DNA of 7,281 nucleotides. It comes from Acidobacteriota bacterium. GTDB lineage: Bacteria > Acidobacteriota > HRBIN11. Positions 1-5,632 of the stretch are shown here, in pieces. The notes below the pieces were generated by a model, which ran no database searches, was not told where the DNA came from, and was given only the letters and a program-made list of their open reading frames with translations. The DNA is taken from contig JAUQPV010000125.1 of the NCBI GenBank assembly GCA_030550225.1, positions 1 to 7,281 on the forward strand, given 5' to 3'. Positions within the stretch are counted from its first letter, which is position 1. Each line of letters begins with the position of its first letter. A program made the translations under genes and the position numbers.

Positions 1-3
1 CTC

Positions 4-35
4 GCTCATGGGACCAGGGGGGATGACCCATGAGC
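4..35. repeat. Perfect 9-bp inverted repeat in the leader
   Basis: GCTCATGGG at 4-12 is the exact reverse complement of CCCATGAGC at 27-35, with a 14-nt loop. No T-run follows the right arm, so it is not a classic intrinsic terminator for + strand transcription. It may be an mRNA 3'-end or processing hairpin of an upstream gene that lies outside the window, or an operator. The inverted repeat is read directly; its role is unknown. Confidence 0.55.
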
Positions 36-48
36 CCACCCGCCCATC

Positions 49-120
49 TGCCGACCTGCCCACTTGCCCGAACTGCCGAGTTGCTGAATTGCCTATGGAC
101 CCCCTGCCCATCTGCCCAGG
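49..120. repeat. Degenerate tandem 8-mer array upstream of coxB
   Basis: Units beginning TGC start at 49, 57, 65, 74, 82 and 90, and again at 105 and 113. Most are 8 bp and one is 9 bp. Examples are TGCCGACC, TGCCCACT, TGCCGAGT, TGCTGAAT, TGCCCATC and TGCCCAGG. The array lies between the upstream hairpin and coxB. The same word family recurs before coxA (1080-1126) and before the first subunit III gene (3026-3049). The units have no unique spacers, so this is not a CRISPR array. Confidence 0.6.
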
Positions 121-162
121 ATGATTTACGACACCCTGGTAAGGGCTGTGCCTGTGGTCTAC

Positions 163-169
163 AGGAGGA
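163..169 (+). promoter_or_regulatory. Ribosome binding site deciding the coxB start
   Basis: AGGAGGA lies 5 nt before the ATG at 175. The in-frame ATG at 121 has no comparable site and directly follows the tandem-word array, so 175 is the better start. Confidence 0.8.
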
Positions 170-174
170 CAGGG

Positions 175-972
175 ATGAGCCGCATCCAGGCGTTTCTATT
201 TGCGGGCTTTACGATACTCCTCGTCGTCGTGGCCGTTTGGGCCTTTCGCAAGCCTTGGCTCCCAGACCTGGCGGCCGACCGGGCGGCCATCGACGCCCGG
301 ATTTATTTGACGATGACCGTGACGGGGATCGCCTTCATCTTGACCCAGGTGCTCCTGGCCGTATTCATCTGGCGGTTCCGGGCCCGGGAAGGCCAGACGG
401 CCGCTTACTGGCATGACAATCCCCGCCTGGAGTTCACGTGGACGGCCGTAACGGCCGGCGTGATGACGATCCTGGTCTTGGGCGCCCTGCGTCTGTGGGC
501 TCAGGTCTATTCGCCACCCCCGGCCGACGCCCTGCTCGTCGAGGTCACGGGCCAGCAGTTTGCCTGGAACGTCCGGTATCCCGGGCCGGACGGCGTGCTC
601 GGGCGGACGGACCCCCGGCGGATCACGGTCGACAATCCCCTGGGGATCGACGACCAGGACCCCCGGAGCGCCGACGACATCTTTCTCGTAAACCAGTTGT
701 ACCTGCCGGTCGGGCGGCCGGTTCGCCTGCGGATTCGCTCGAAGGATGTGATCCACAGCTTCTTCCTGCCGAACTTTCGGGTCAAGCAGGACGCCGTCCC
801 GGGGATGACCATCGACATCTGGTTTACGCCGACCCAGACGGGGACCTTTGAGTTGGCTTGCGCCGAGCACTGCGGCTTGGGTCACTATCGGATGCGAGGG
901 TTCGTAGTCGTCCAGACACCCGAGGAGTTCGCCGAGACTCTGGCGAGCCTGCCACCCTGGAGCGGCCAGTGA
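175..972 (+). CDS. coxB: Cytochrome c oxidase subunit II (CuA subunit)
   Basis: This 265-aa subunit receives electrons from a periplasmic donor at its binuclear CuA centre and passes them to subunit I. Three hydrophobic segments lie at about 3-24 (an N-terminal anchor or uncleaved signal), 44-67 and 90-112, followed by the periplasmic cupredoxin domain. The CuA ligands are visible: H194 in DVIHSFFLPNF, then C229, E231, C233, H237 and M240 in CAEHCGLGHYRM. The segment GQQFAW (126-131) replaces the usual QWYW aromatic patch, so the tryptophan linked to electron entry in the Paracoccus and bovine enzymes is F129. A GRTDP-containing insert of about 30 residues precedes the CuA half, which I recall from Acidobacteriota and Bacteroidota-like enzymes. 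There is no C-terminal CxxCH heme domain, so it is not a caa3 fusion. The start at 175 was chosen for its strong Shine-Dalgarno site. The next gene is coxA, after a 167-nt spacer. Confidence 0.95.
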   Translation: MSRIQAFLFAGFTILLVVVAVWAFRKPWLPDLAADRAAIDARIYLTMTVTGIAFILTQVLLAVFIWRFRAREGQTAAYWHDNPRLEFTWTAVTAGVMTILVLGALRLWAQVYSPPPADALLVEVTGQQFAWNVRYPGPDGVLGRTDPRRITVDNPLGIDDQDPRSADDIFLVNQLYLPVGRPVRLRIRSKDVIHSFFLPNFRVKQDAVPGMTIDIWFTPTQTGTFELACAEHCGLGHYRMRGFVVVQTPEEFAETLASLPPWSGQ

Positions 973-976
973 CAAA

Positions 977-1126
977 GGAATTGGCAATTCGGCATAGATA
1001 AAGGGGGCGGGGAGATCATCCGGACTACCGTCCAGGCCGGTATATCTGGCCACGGCCGGAATCCCCCGACGGCCCAATGTCCGAGTTTCCGAATGGCCGG
1101 ACTGCCGAACTCCCGGATTCCCGAAT
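977..1126. repeat. Inverted pair of 8-mer word blocks between coxB and coxA
   Basis: On the left, AATTGGCA (979-986) and ATTCGGCA (987-994) are reverse-complement copies of the words TGCCAATT and TGCCGAAT. On the right, direct words run in tandem: TCCGAGTT at 1080, TCCGAATG at 1088, a 7-bp GCCGGAC at 1096, TGCCGAAC at 1103, TCCCGGAT at 1111 and TCCCGAAT at 1119. The core between them is GC-rich and contains complementary G and C runs. The right block ends just before the coxA ribosome binding site. The structure is read directly; its role and origin are unknown. Confidence 0.6.
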
Positions 1127-1127
1127 C

Positions 1128-1134
1128 GGAGAGG
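1128..1134 (+). promoter_or_regulatory. Ribosome binding site deciding the coxA start
   Basis: GGAGAGG lies 5 nt before the ATG at 1140. The in-frame ATG at 1077 would translate the tandem-word array as an N-terminal extension, so it is unlikely to be the start. Confidence 0.75.
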
Positions 1135-1139
1135 CGACG

Positions 1140-2918
1140 ATGCATCACGGGCATGAGGGGAACCACGAGGCGCCGCAGAGTTTCCTCCGGCGCTACATCT
1201 TCAGCCTGGACCACAAGGTCATCGGGATTCAGTACTACCTGACGGCCTTGTTCATGATGCTGGTGGCGGGCCTCCTGGCGATGTTGATCCGCATCCAACT
1301 GGCGTGGCCCCAGGCGGCCCAGCCGTGGCTTCACAAGATCCTGCCGGGCCTGTACGACCCGAATGGTATCATGCGGCCCGAGTACTATCCGATGCTGTTC
1401 ACGATGCACGGGACGCTGATGGTCTTCTTCGTCATGTCGACGGCACCCGTCAGCGGCTTCGGCAACTTCCTAATCCCCCTTCAGATCGGGGCTCGGGACA
1501 TGGCCTTTCCGTTCCTGAACATGATGTCCTACTGGACGTTCTTCGTGGGTTGCCTCGTGATGCTGGCTTCCTTCTTTGTCGCCGGTGGGGCGGCCGCCGC
1601 CGGCTGGACGGCCTATCCGCCCCTGAGCGCCCTGCGGGAGGCCATCCCCGGCTCCCAGTGGGGGCAGACGCTGTGGATCGTCGGGATGGTCTTCTTCATC
1701 GCTTCCTTCACGATGGGCGGCCTGAACTTCGTGACGACGATCCTGAACTTACGGACCCGCGGGATGTCGATGTTTCGTCTGCCCCTAACGATCTGGGCGA
1801 TGTTCTGCGTGGCCGTCCTGGGCTTGTTGTCCTTCCCGGCCCTGACGGCCGGTGCCATCATGCTCCTCTTTGATCGGCACTTCGGGACCAGCTTCTTCGT
1901 GCCGTCAGGGATCGTCATCGCCGACAAGCTGACTTCCCATCAGGGCGGCTCGCCCTTGCTCTGGCAGCACCTATTCTGGTTCCTGGGGCACCCGGAAGTT
2001 TACATCCTCATGCTTCCGGCGATGGGCTTCGCCTCGGACATCATCTCGGTGTTTGCCCGCAAGCCCATCTTCAGCTACCGGGCGATGGTGTACGCCATTC
2101 TGGCCATCTCGACCCTCAGCTTTCTGGTCTGGGGTCACCACATGTTTGTCAGTGGGATGAGCCCCTACTTAGGGATGGCCTTTGCGATTTTCACGCTCCT
2201 TATCGCCGTGCCCTCGGCCGTCAAGGTCTTCAACTGGCTGGCGACCCTGTGGCGGGCGAAGATCCACTTCACGACGCCGATGCTGTTTGCGCTGGGCATC
2301 GTGTCCCTGTTCATCAGCGGCGGCCTGAGCGGCATCTGGCTCGGTCAGGCGCCCATCGACATCCAGGTCCACGACACGTACTTCGTCGTGGCGCACTTCC
2401 ACCTGATCATGGCGGGGGCGGCCCTCTTTGGGGTCTTTGCGGCGACGTACTACTGGTTCCCCAAGATGTTTGGCCGGATGATGAACGAGACGCTCGGGAA
2501 GCTTCACTTCTGGCTGACCTTCGTGACATACTACCTGACCTTCTTCCCGATGCACTTCCTGGGTCTCCGAGGGATGATGCGGCGGATCTACGACCCGACG
2601 CAATACGACCTGTTCAAGCCCCTTCAGCCCATTAACGAGCTCATCAGCATCAGCGCCTTCGTCCTGGGAGCGGCGCAGTTAATCTTCGTGTTTAACTTTG
2701 TATGGAGCATCTTCCGGGGGAAGAAGGCCGACCGCAATCCCTGGCGGGCCAACACGCTCGAATGGACGACCGAATCGCCGGCGCCCCACGGCAACTGGCG
2801 GGGTCCTCTGCCGGTCGTCTACCGGGGGCCGTATGAGTACAGCGTCCCGGGTGCCGTCGAGGACTACATCCCGCAACACGTGGCGCCCGCCGAGGTGAAG
2901 ACCGTCGGGACGAGGTAA
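1140..2918 (+). CDS. coxA: Cytochrome c oxidase subunit I (heme a, heme a3/CuB catalytic subunit)
   Basis: This 592-aa polytopic protein reduces O2 to water and pumps protons. With the start at 1140, many key residues fall on the same numbers as in Rhodobacter sphaeroides subunit I. H284, H333 and H334 are the CuB ligands. Y288 is the cross-linked tyrosine of GHPEVY, and E286 is the D-channel glutamate that marks an A1-type enzyme. K362 is the K-channel lysine. H411 lies near the Mg site, H419 binds heme a3 and H421 binds heme a, all within HDTYFVVAHFH. R481 and R482 are the propionate-side arginines. H90 in MHGT is the other heme a ligand. The D-channel entry residues N109, D120 and N127 are present. 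Small departures are S359 where the K channel usually has threonine, and GMMRRI instead of GMPRRY. The N-terminus is histidine-rich (MHHGHEGNH). It follows coxB by 167 nt. Confidence 0.97.
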   Translation: MHHGHEGNHEAPQSFLRRYIFSLDHKVIGIQYYLTALFMMLVAGLLAMLIRIQLAWPQAAQPWLHKILPGLYDPNGIMRPEYYPMLFTMHGTLMVFFVMSTAPVSGFGNFLIPLQIGARDMAFPFLNMMSYWTFFVGCLVMLASFFVAGGAAAAGWTAYPPLSALREAIPGSQWGQTLWIVGMVFFIASFTMGGLNFVTTILNLRTRGMSMFRLPLTIWAMFCVAVLGLLSFPALTAGAIMLLFDRHFGTSFFVPSGIVIADKLTSHQGGSPLLWQHLFWFLGHPEVYILMLPAMGFASDIISVFARKPIFSYRAMVYAILAISTLSFLVWGHHMFVSGMSPYLGMAFAIFTLLIAVPSAVKVFNWLATLWRAKIHFTTPMLFALGIVSLFISGGLSGIWLGQAPIDIQVHDTYFVVAHFHLIMAGAALFGVFAATYYWFPKMFGRMMNETLGKLHFWLTFVTYYLTFFPMHFLGLRGMMRRIYDPTQYDLFKPLQPINELISISAFVLGAAQLIFVFNFVWSIFRGKKADRNPWRANTLEWTTESPAPHGNWRGPLPVVYRGPYEYSVPGAVEDYIPQHVAPAEVKTVGTR

Positions 2919-2950
2919 CGCGGGGGCGGGATGATGTAAGATGGATGGAG

Positions 2951-3049
2951 GTATTGGGTGTTGGGGCCTGGGTGTTTAAGGGTGTGAGAGAAACCTGATC
3001 CCTAAACACTCAACGCCTCCCACCTCGCCTTACTGCCTTATTGCCTTAC
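2951..3049. repeat. Imperfect hairpin plus tandem 8-mers before the first subunit III gene
   Basis: A left arm rich in TTGGGTG-like words (about 2951-2982) faces a right arm of CTAAACAC- and TCAACGC-like words (about 3000-3025). The best inner stem pairs 2972-2982 with 3000-3009: ten pairs with one bulged A and a 17-nt loop. Three tandem units CGCCTTAC, TGCCTTAT and TGCCTTAC follow at 3026-3049. It occupies most of the 145-nt gap between coxA and the next gene, in which I see no coding potential. Confidence 0.6.
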
Positions 3050-3063
3050 CGAGACATCAGGGC

Positions 3064-3705
3064 ATGGTACGCAAGACGGAACCGCAGGGTTCGGGACCCG
3101 GCATCGTCGATTCGTGGCACGGCGGGGGCGGCGGAGAGAATCCGCCGGAGCCCGGGGCCGGGGGCGGTGCGCTCCCCGTCCACACGAAGCAAATCGGCCT
3201 GTGGGCCCTGTTGGTAACGATCTCGATGCTGTTTGCCGGTTTTACCAGTGCCTACCTGGTCCGTCGGGCCGCCGGGGGGTGGACCCCGATCCCGCTACCC
3301 CCCGTTCTGTGGCTGAACACCTTTATCCTGCTCGTCAGTAGTGCTACGATGGAAGGGGCCCGTCGGGCTCTTCGGTCGTGGAGCCTGGGCGCCCTAAAGC
3401 GGTGGCTTTCGGTCACGATGGTCCTGGGCGTGGTGTTCCTGGGCGGCCAAGTCCTGGCCTGGCAGGATTTAGCGCGGCGGGGGATCTTCCTGCCCACGAA
3501 TCCCCACAGCTCCTTTTTCTATCTCCTGACGGCCGTCCACGGGCTTCACTTGCTGGGGGGTCTGATCGCTTTGGGCGTCGTCCTGGTCCGGGCTTGGCAA
3601 GAGCGGTATACGCCCTACCATCCGGCCGTCGGCCTATGCGCAACGTACTGGCATTTTGTGGACCTCTTGTGGGTCTACCTGTTCATACTCTTGTTTGTCG
3701 TATAA
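3064..3705 (+). CDS. coxC: Cytochrome c oxidase subunit III, first copy (five-helix type)
   Basis: This 213-aa integral membrane protein packs against subunit I and, in characterised oxidases, stabilises the D-channel proton uptake side. Five hydrophobic helices lie at about 44-66, 81-103, 114-136, 148-174 and 191-213, preceded by a soluble glycine- and proline-rich N-terminus of about 40 residues. Family marks are SSATMEGA in helix 2, TAVHGLHLLGG in helix 4 and YWHFVDLLWVYLF in helix 5. In helix 1 the segment TISMLFAG aligns with the usual SEVMFFAG, so the conserved glutamate is replaced by isoleucine. The ATG at 3064 has only a weak AGGG immediately before it and no better in-frame start precedes helix 1, so initiation may be weak or coupled. 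A second, different subunit III gene follows after 276 nt. Confidence 0.9.
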   Translation: MVRKTEPQGSGPGIVDSWHGGGGGENPPEPGAGGGALPVHTKQIGLWALLVTISMLFAGFTSAYLVRRAAGGWTPIPLPPVLWLNTFILLVSSATMEGARRALRSWSLGALKRWLSVTMVLGVVFLGGQVLAWQDLARRGIFLPTNPHSSFFYLLTAVHGLHLLGGLIALGVVLVRAWQERYTPYHPAVGLCATYWHFVDLLWVYLFILLFVV

Positions 3706-3981
3706 CAGAGCCCTTCGGTTCGTGAAAACCCATATGGATTCGGCTTTTCCGACTCTTCGGCGGACAATTTTTAGGCTAAGGGCAAAGAGCCAATGGCCAA
3801 GAGTATCGACTTTATGCTCTATGTTCTTTGCTTTATCGGCCGACCGGCTCATCGGCCGTCGGCTTGAAAAATCGTGTTTCCCGGCCGGTAGGAAAAGGCC
3901 GTCCTGACGCCATTCTCCCGGGCCGAACGGCCCTGTTAGATCATAGCCCGTCACCTCGACATGACTTCTGAGGAGGCTTCT
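3706..3981. other. Long spacer between the two subunit III genes, with two small stem-loops
   Basis: No convincing gene is seen here. Base composition up to about 3900 is visibly more AT-rich than in the flanking genes, with runs such as TTTTTAGG and TTGAAAAATCG. Stem GCCGAC/GTCGGC pairs 3839-3844 with 3858-3863 and overlaps a direct repeat of ATCGGCCG at 3835 and 3851. A second hairpin, GGGCC-GAAC-GGCCC, lies at 3920-3933. TTGAAA at 3864 could be a -35-like element, but no good -10 is evident. The spacer could hold an internal promoter or processing site for the downstream genes. That is inference from its length and composition. Confidence 0.4.
3970..3976 (+). promoter_or_regulatory. Ribosome binding site deciding the second subunit III start
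   Basis: GAGGAGG lies 5 nt before the ATG at 3982. It makes that start preferable to the in-frame ATG at 3961, whose coding sequence would run through the site. Confidence 0.8.
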
Positions 3982-4599
3982 ATGACGGAGAGCCACGCTG
4001 TGGAAATGACGGCTGAATCCGTATGGGGCGGGGGTGTCTCCCCCTTCGGGGTCAGCTGGCGAAAGCTGATGATGTGGATCTTCATCATTACCGACGGCCT
4101 GCTCTTTGCAGGTCTGTTGGCCGGCTACGGCTTCCTGCGGCTGGCCAGCCCCCGCTGGCCGGACCAGGCCGAGGTCTTCTACATCCCCTTCATCGCCTTC
4201 ATGACGTTCGTCCTCATCACGAGCAGTGCGACGATGGGGACGGCCGTCGGGGCGGCCCGGCACGGGGACCGGCGGTGGATCGTCCGGGGTCTGGCCCTGA
4301 CGATCCTGGGGGGCCTGACCTTTCTGGGTTGCCAGGCCTATGAGTGGACCCACTTGATCCACGAGGGGGCCCGTCTGTATACCAATCCTTGGGGCGTTCC
4401 CCACTTTACGGCGTGCTTCTTTGTCCTGACGGGCTTTCACGGGTCGCACGTCCTGTCCGGGGTCATCATCCTGACGGTCACGTTGATCCGAACGCTCCTT
4501 GGAAAGGCGACCCCCGAGGGCGTCGAGATCGCCGGCTTGTACTGGCACTTCGTCGACCTTGTGTGGGTCTTCATCTTTACCCTATTTTATCTCCTGTAA
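3982..4599 (+). CDS. coxC: Cytochrome c oxidase subunit III, second copy (five-helix type)
   Basis: This 205-aa membrane protein is of the heme-copper oxidase subunit III family and is clearly divergent from the first copy. Helices lie at about 29-53, 66-92, 100-120, 141-171 and 184-205. Family marks are LITSSATMGTA in helix 2, LTGFHGSHVLSG in helix 4 and YWHFVDLVWVFIF in helix 5. Helix 1 contains ITDGLLFAG, with an aspartate where most subunit III proteins have glutamate. The loop HEGARLYTNPWG resembles the equivalent loop of other subunit III proteins. Subunit IV begins 14 nt after its stop, so the two are almost certainly co-translated. It may pair with the first copy in one complex or replace it under some condition. 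The sequence cannot say which. Confidence 0.9.
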   Translation: MTESHAVEMTAESVWGGGVSPFGVSWRKLMMWIFIITDGLLFAGLLAGYGFLRLASPRWPDQAEVFYIPFIAFMTFVLITSSATMGTAVGAARHGDRRWIVRGLALTILGGLTFLGCQAYEWTHLIHEGARLYTNPWGVPHFTACFFVLTGFHGSHVLSGVIILTVTLIRTLLGKATPEGVEIAGLYWHFVDLVWVFIFTLFYLL

Positions 4600-4613
4600 G
4601 GGGAGGCGTGAGG

Positions 4614-4925
4614 ATGGCCGAGAAGGAACACGCTCACGGCGGATATCGGCTCTATTGGGTCACCTGGCTGTGGCTCCTCATCCTGACGATCTTTATGATC
4701 GGGTTCGAGGTCTTGCACCTGCCCCGACTCTTCCTGGTCCTGGCCCTGGTCGTCTTCATGCTGACGAAGGCCGCCTTCATCGCCGGCAACTTCATGCACT
4801 TGCGGTTCGAACGCCTGAACCTCATCGTGATGGTCGTCGTCGGTCTTTTGATCACGGGCGCTGTCCTGTTTGTCCTCATCTATCCGGATGGACTGAGGGT
4901 CCTCCAGCTTTCGAAGGCTTCTTAG
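4614..4925 (+). CDS. coxD: Cytochrome c oxidase subunit IV family protein
   Basis: This 103-aa small membrane protein has three hydrophobic helices at about 14-34, 38-60 and 68-90. The motif KAAFIAGNFMHLRFE (52-66) is typical of bacterial subunit IV proteins that follow subunit III in oxidase operons. The N-terminus is short and polar with several histidines (MAEKEHAHGG). GGGGAGG at 4600-4606 lies 7 nt before the ATG. A GTG at 4608 is in frame but too close to that site. In characterised oxidases this subunit helps assembly and stability rather than catalysis. The call rests on size, three-helix topology, the FMHLRFE motif and position. Confidence 0.88.
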   Translation: MAEKEHAHGGYRLYWVTWLWLLILTIFMIGFEVLHLPRLFLVLALVVFMLTKAAFIAGNFMHLRFERLNLIVMVVVGLLITGAVLFVLIYPDGLRVLQLSKAS

Positions 4926-4939
4926 AGCGCTCCCGACTT

Positions 4940-4967
4940 CGCCCCCTCTCTCTGCGGAGAGGGGGCG
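4940..4967. repeat. Perfect 11-bp stem-loop after coxD
   Basis: CGCCCCCTCTC (4940-4950) and GAGAGGGGGCG (4957-4967) are exact reverse complements around the 6-nt loop TCTGCG. No T-run follows on either strand, so it is not a textbook intrinsic terminator. It sits 14 nt after the coxD stop and could be an mRNA-stabilising or processing hairpin, or one copy of a dispersed palindromic repeat. Confidence 0.65.
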
Positions 4968-4986
4968 GGAAGAGTACGATGGACCG

Positions 4987-5005
4987 GGGCGAAAATGTTT
5001 CGCCC
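4987..5005. repeat. Perfect 8-bp inverted repeat upstream of the CxxC protein gene
   Basis: GGGCGAAA (4987-4994) and TTTCGCCC (4998-5005) are exact reverse complements around the 3-nt loop ATG. The short spacing and symmetry fit either a tight hairpin or a protein-binding operator. It lies 55 nt before the next start codon. No T-run follows. Confidence 0.5.
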
Positions 5006-5060
5006 TGAGTGGGATGGTGTGCGGATGGGACATCGCGATAGAGTCCAGGGGAGAGGGCCG

Positions 5061-5393
5061 ATGAAACGGAAACGGTGGCTGGCGGTCGGACTCGTGTTCG
5101 TCGGCCTCCTCGGGCTGACGGCGTCGGCATGGTCCCAATGTGCTATGTGCCGGACCGGCCTGACCCAGTCGCCGGAGGGTCAGAAGATGGCTCGGGGCTT
5201 TAATCAAGCCATCCTCTTTCTACTGGCCGCGCCGTACCTGCTGGTCGGTACCGTGGCCCTCCAGATTTTACGTCTGCAGGCCCGGGCTCGGGGGACTACG
5301 GTCAGGCAACTCTTGGGCCTCTCGGGCCGTCGTCGTCTCTCTGATCCCCCGGCGGCCGACGACTCGACCGACCGGCTTCGGTGTCCCAGTTGA
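5061..5393 (+). CDS. Small exported CxxC protein of the oxidase cluster
   Basis: This 110-aa protein of unknown function begins with a signal-like N-terminus: a KRKR charged end, hydrophobic residues about 7-22, and a possible cleavage site near ASA or AWS. The motif CAMCRTGL follows, with C27 and C30 at the start of the mature region. A hydrophobic helix spans about 49-71 (ILFLLAAPYLLVGTVALQIL), followed by an arginine-rich tail with one more cysteine (C108). By positive-inside reasoning the CxxC faces the periplasm and the tail the cytoplasm. I recall similar CxMCR small proteins next to oxidase operons in Acidobacteriota- and Bacteroidota-like genomes, without an assigned role. The CxxC and the neighbours suggest copper binding or thiol redox work during CuA assembly, which is inference only. 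GGGGAGAGGG at 5048-5057 precedes the ATG. Confidence 0.75.
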   Translation: MKRKRWLAVGLVFVGLLGLTASAWSQCAMCRTGLTQSPEGQKMARGFNQAILFLLAAPYLLVGTVALQILRLQARARGTTVRQLLGLSGRRRLSDPPAADDSTDRLRCPS

Positions 5394-5504
5394 CGAATTC
5401 GGGTCTCTCTACACTTCAGGTCCGGCGTGGAGGCCCACTCTACCGTAGGGCCGGTAGGGGTCCGCCCAGGCCGGCACGGAAGTTGTATGAGGCCCTTGGT
5501 GGCC

Positions 5505-5604
5505 GGTGTTGGATATTGGGTGCTGGGTATGGGGATCAGGGTTCGGGAAAAGCCGAATCCTCGCCCCTTGAGAACCTAACGCCTAACACTCAACACCCAA
5601 CACC
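5505..5604. repeat. Long imperfect hairpin of heptamer words before the cupredoxin gene
   Basis: The outer left arm starts GGTGTTGG (5505-5512) and continues with TATTGGGTG- and TGCTGGG-like words to about 5534. The outer right arm (about 5575-5604) is a tandem 7-bp array CTAACGC, CTAACAC, TCAACAC, CCAACAC. CCAACACC at 5597-5604 exactly complements the left end. An inner stem pairs GGGTTCGG (5539-5546) with CCGAATCC (5553-5560), including one G-T pair, around the loop GAAAAG. The element lies within the 239-nt gap 5394-5632, where I see no supported gene. It ends 17 nt before the ribosome binding site at 5622-5627. Confidence 0.6.
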
Positions 5605-5632
5605 GAGCCAATACGGCCATCGGAGGTAAAAA

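Noticed and set aside
1..33. Possible C-terminal end of an upstream gene (a frame from position 1 stops at TGA 31-33)
   Set aside because: Only ten codons are visible and nothing in them is recognisable. Another frame stops at 24-26, so the choice cannot be supported.
49..120. CRISPR array
   Set aside because: The units are 7-9 bp, contiguous and degenerate, with no unique spacers and no cas genes in the window.
175..972. caa3-type subunit II with fused cytochrome c
   Set aside because: The protein ends shortly after the CuA site and contains no CxxCH motif.
196..1077. Long reverse-strand reading frame opposite coxB (293 codons)
   Set aside because: It lies opposite a confidently identified gene, has a composition-driven R/P/G/D-rich sequence and no recognisable domain or ribosome binding site.
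3793..3867. 24-codon reading frame in the spacer between the subunit III genes
   Set aside because: No convincing ribosome binding site, no domain, and it runs into the 3839-3863 stem-loop. Chance is the simpler explanation.
3634..4548. Long reverse-strand reading frame opposite the second subunit III gene (304 codons)
   Set aside because: Most of it mirrors the subunit III codons and the rest crosses the spacer. No domain or start signal supports it.
4940..4967. Classic intrinsic terminator after coxD
   Set aside because: The stem is strong but no T-run follows on either strand, so only an inverted repeat is annotated.
5381..5629. Reading frame running from the end of the CxxC gene through the hairpin spacer
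   Set aside because: It translates the heptamer array, has no ribosome binding site of its own, and shows no domain or signal peptide.
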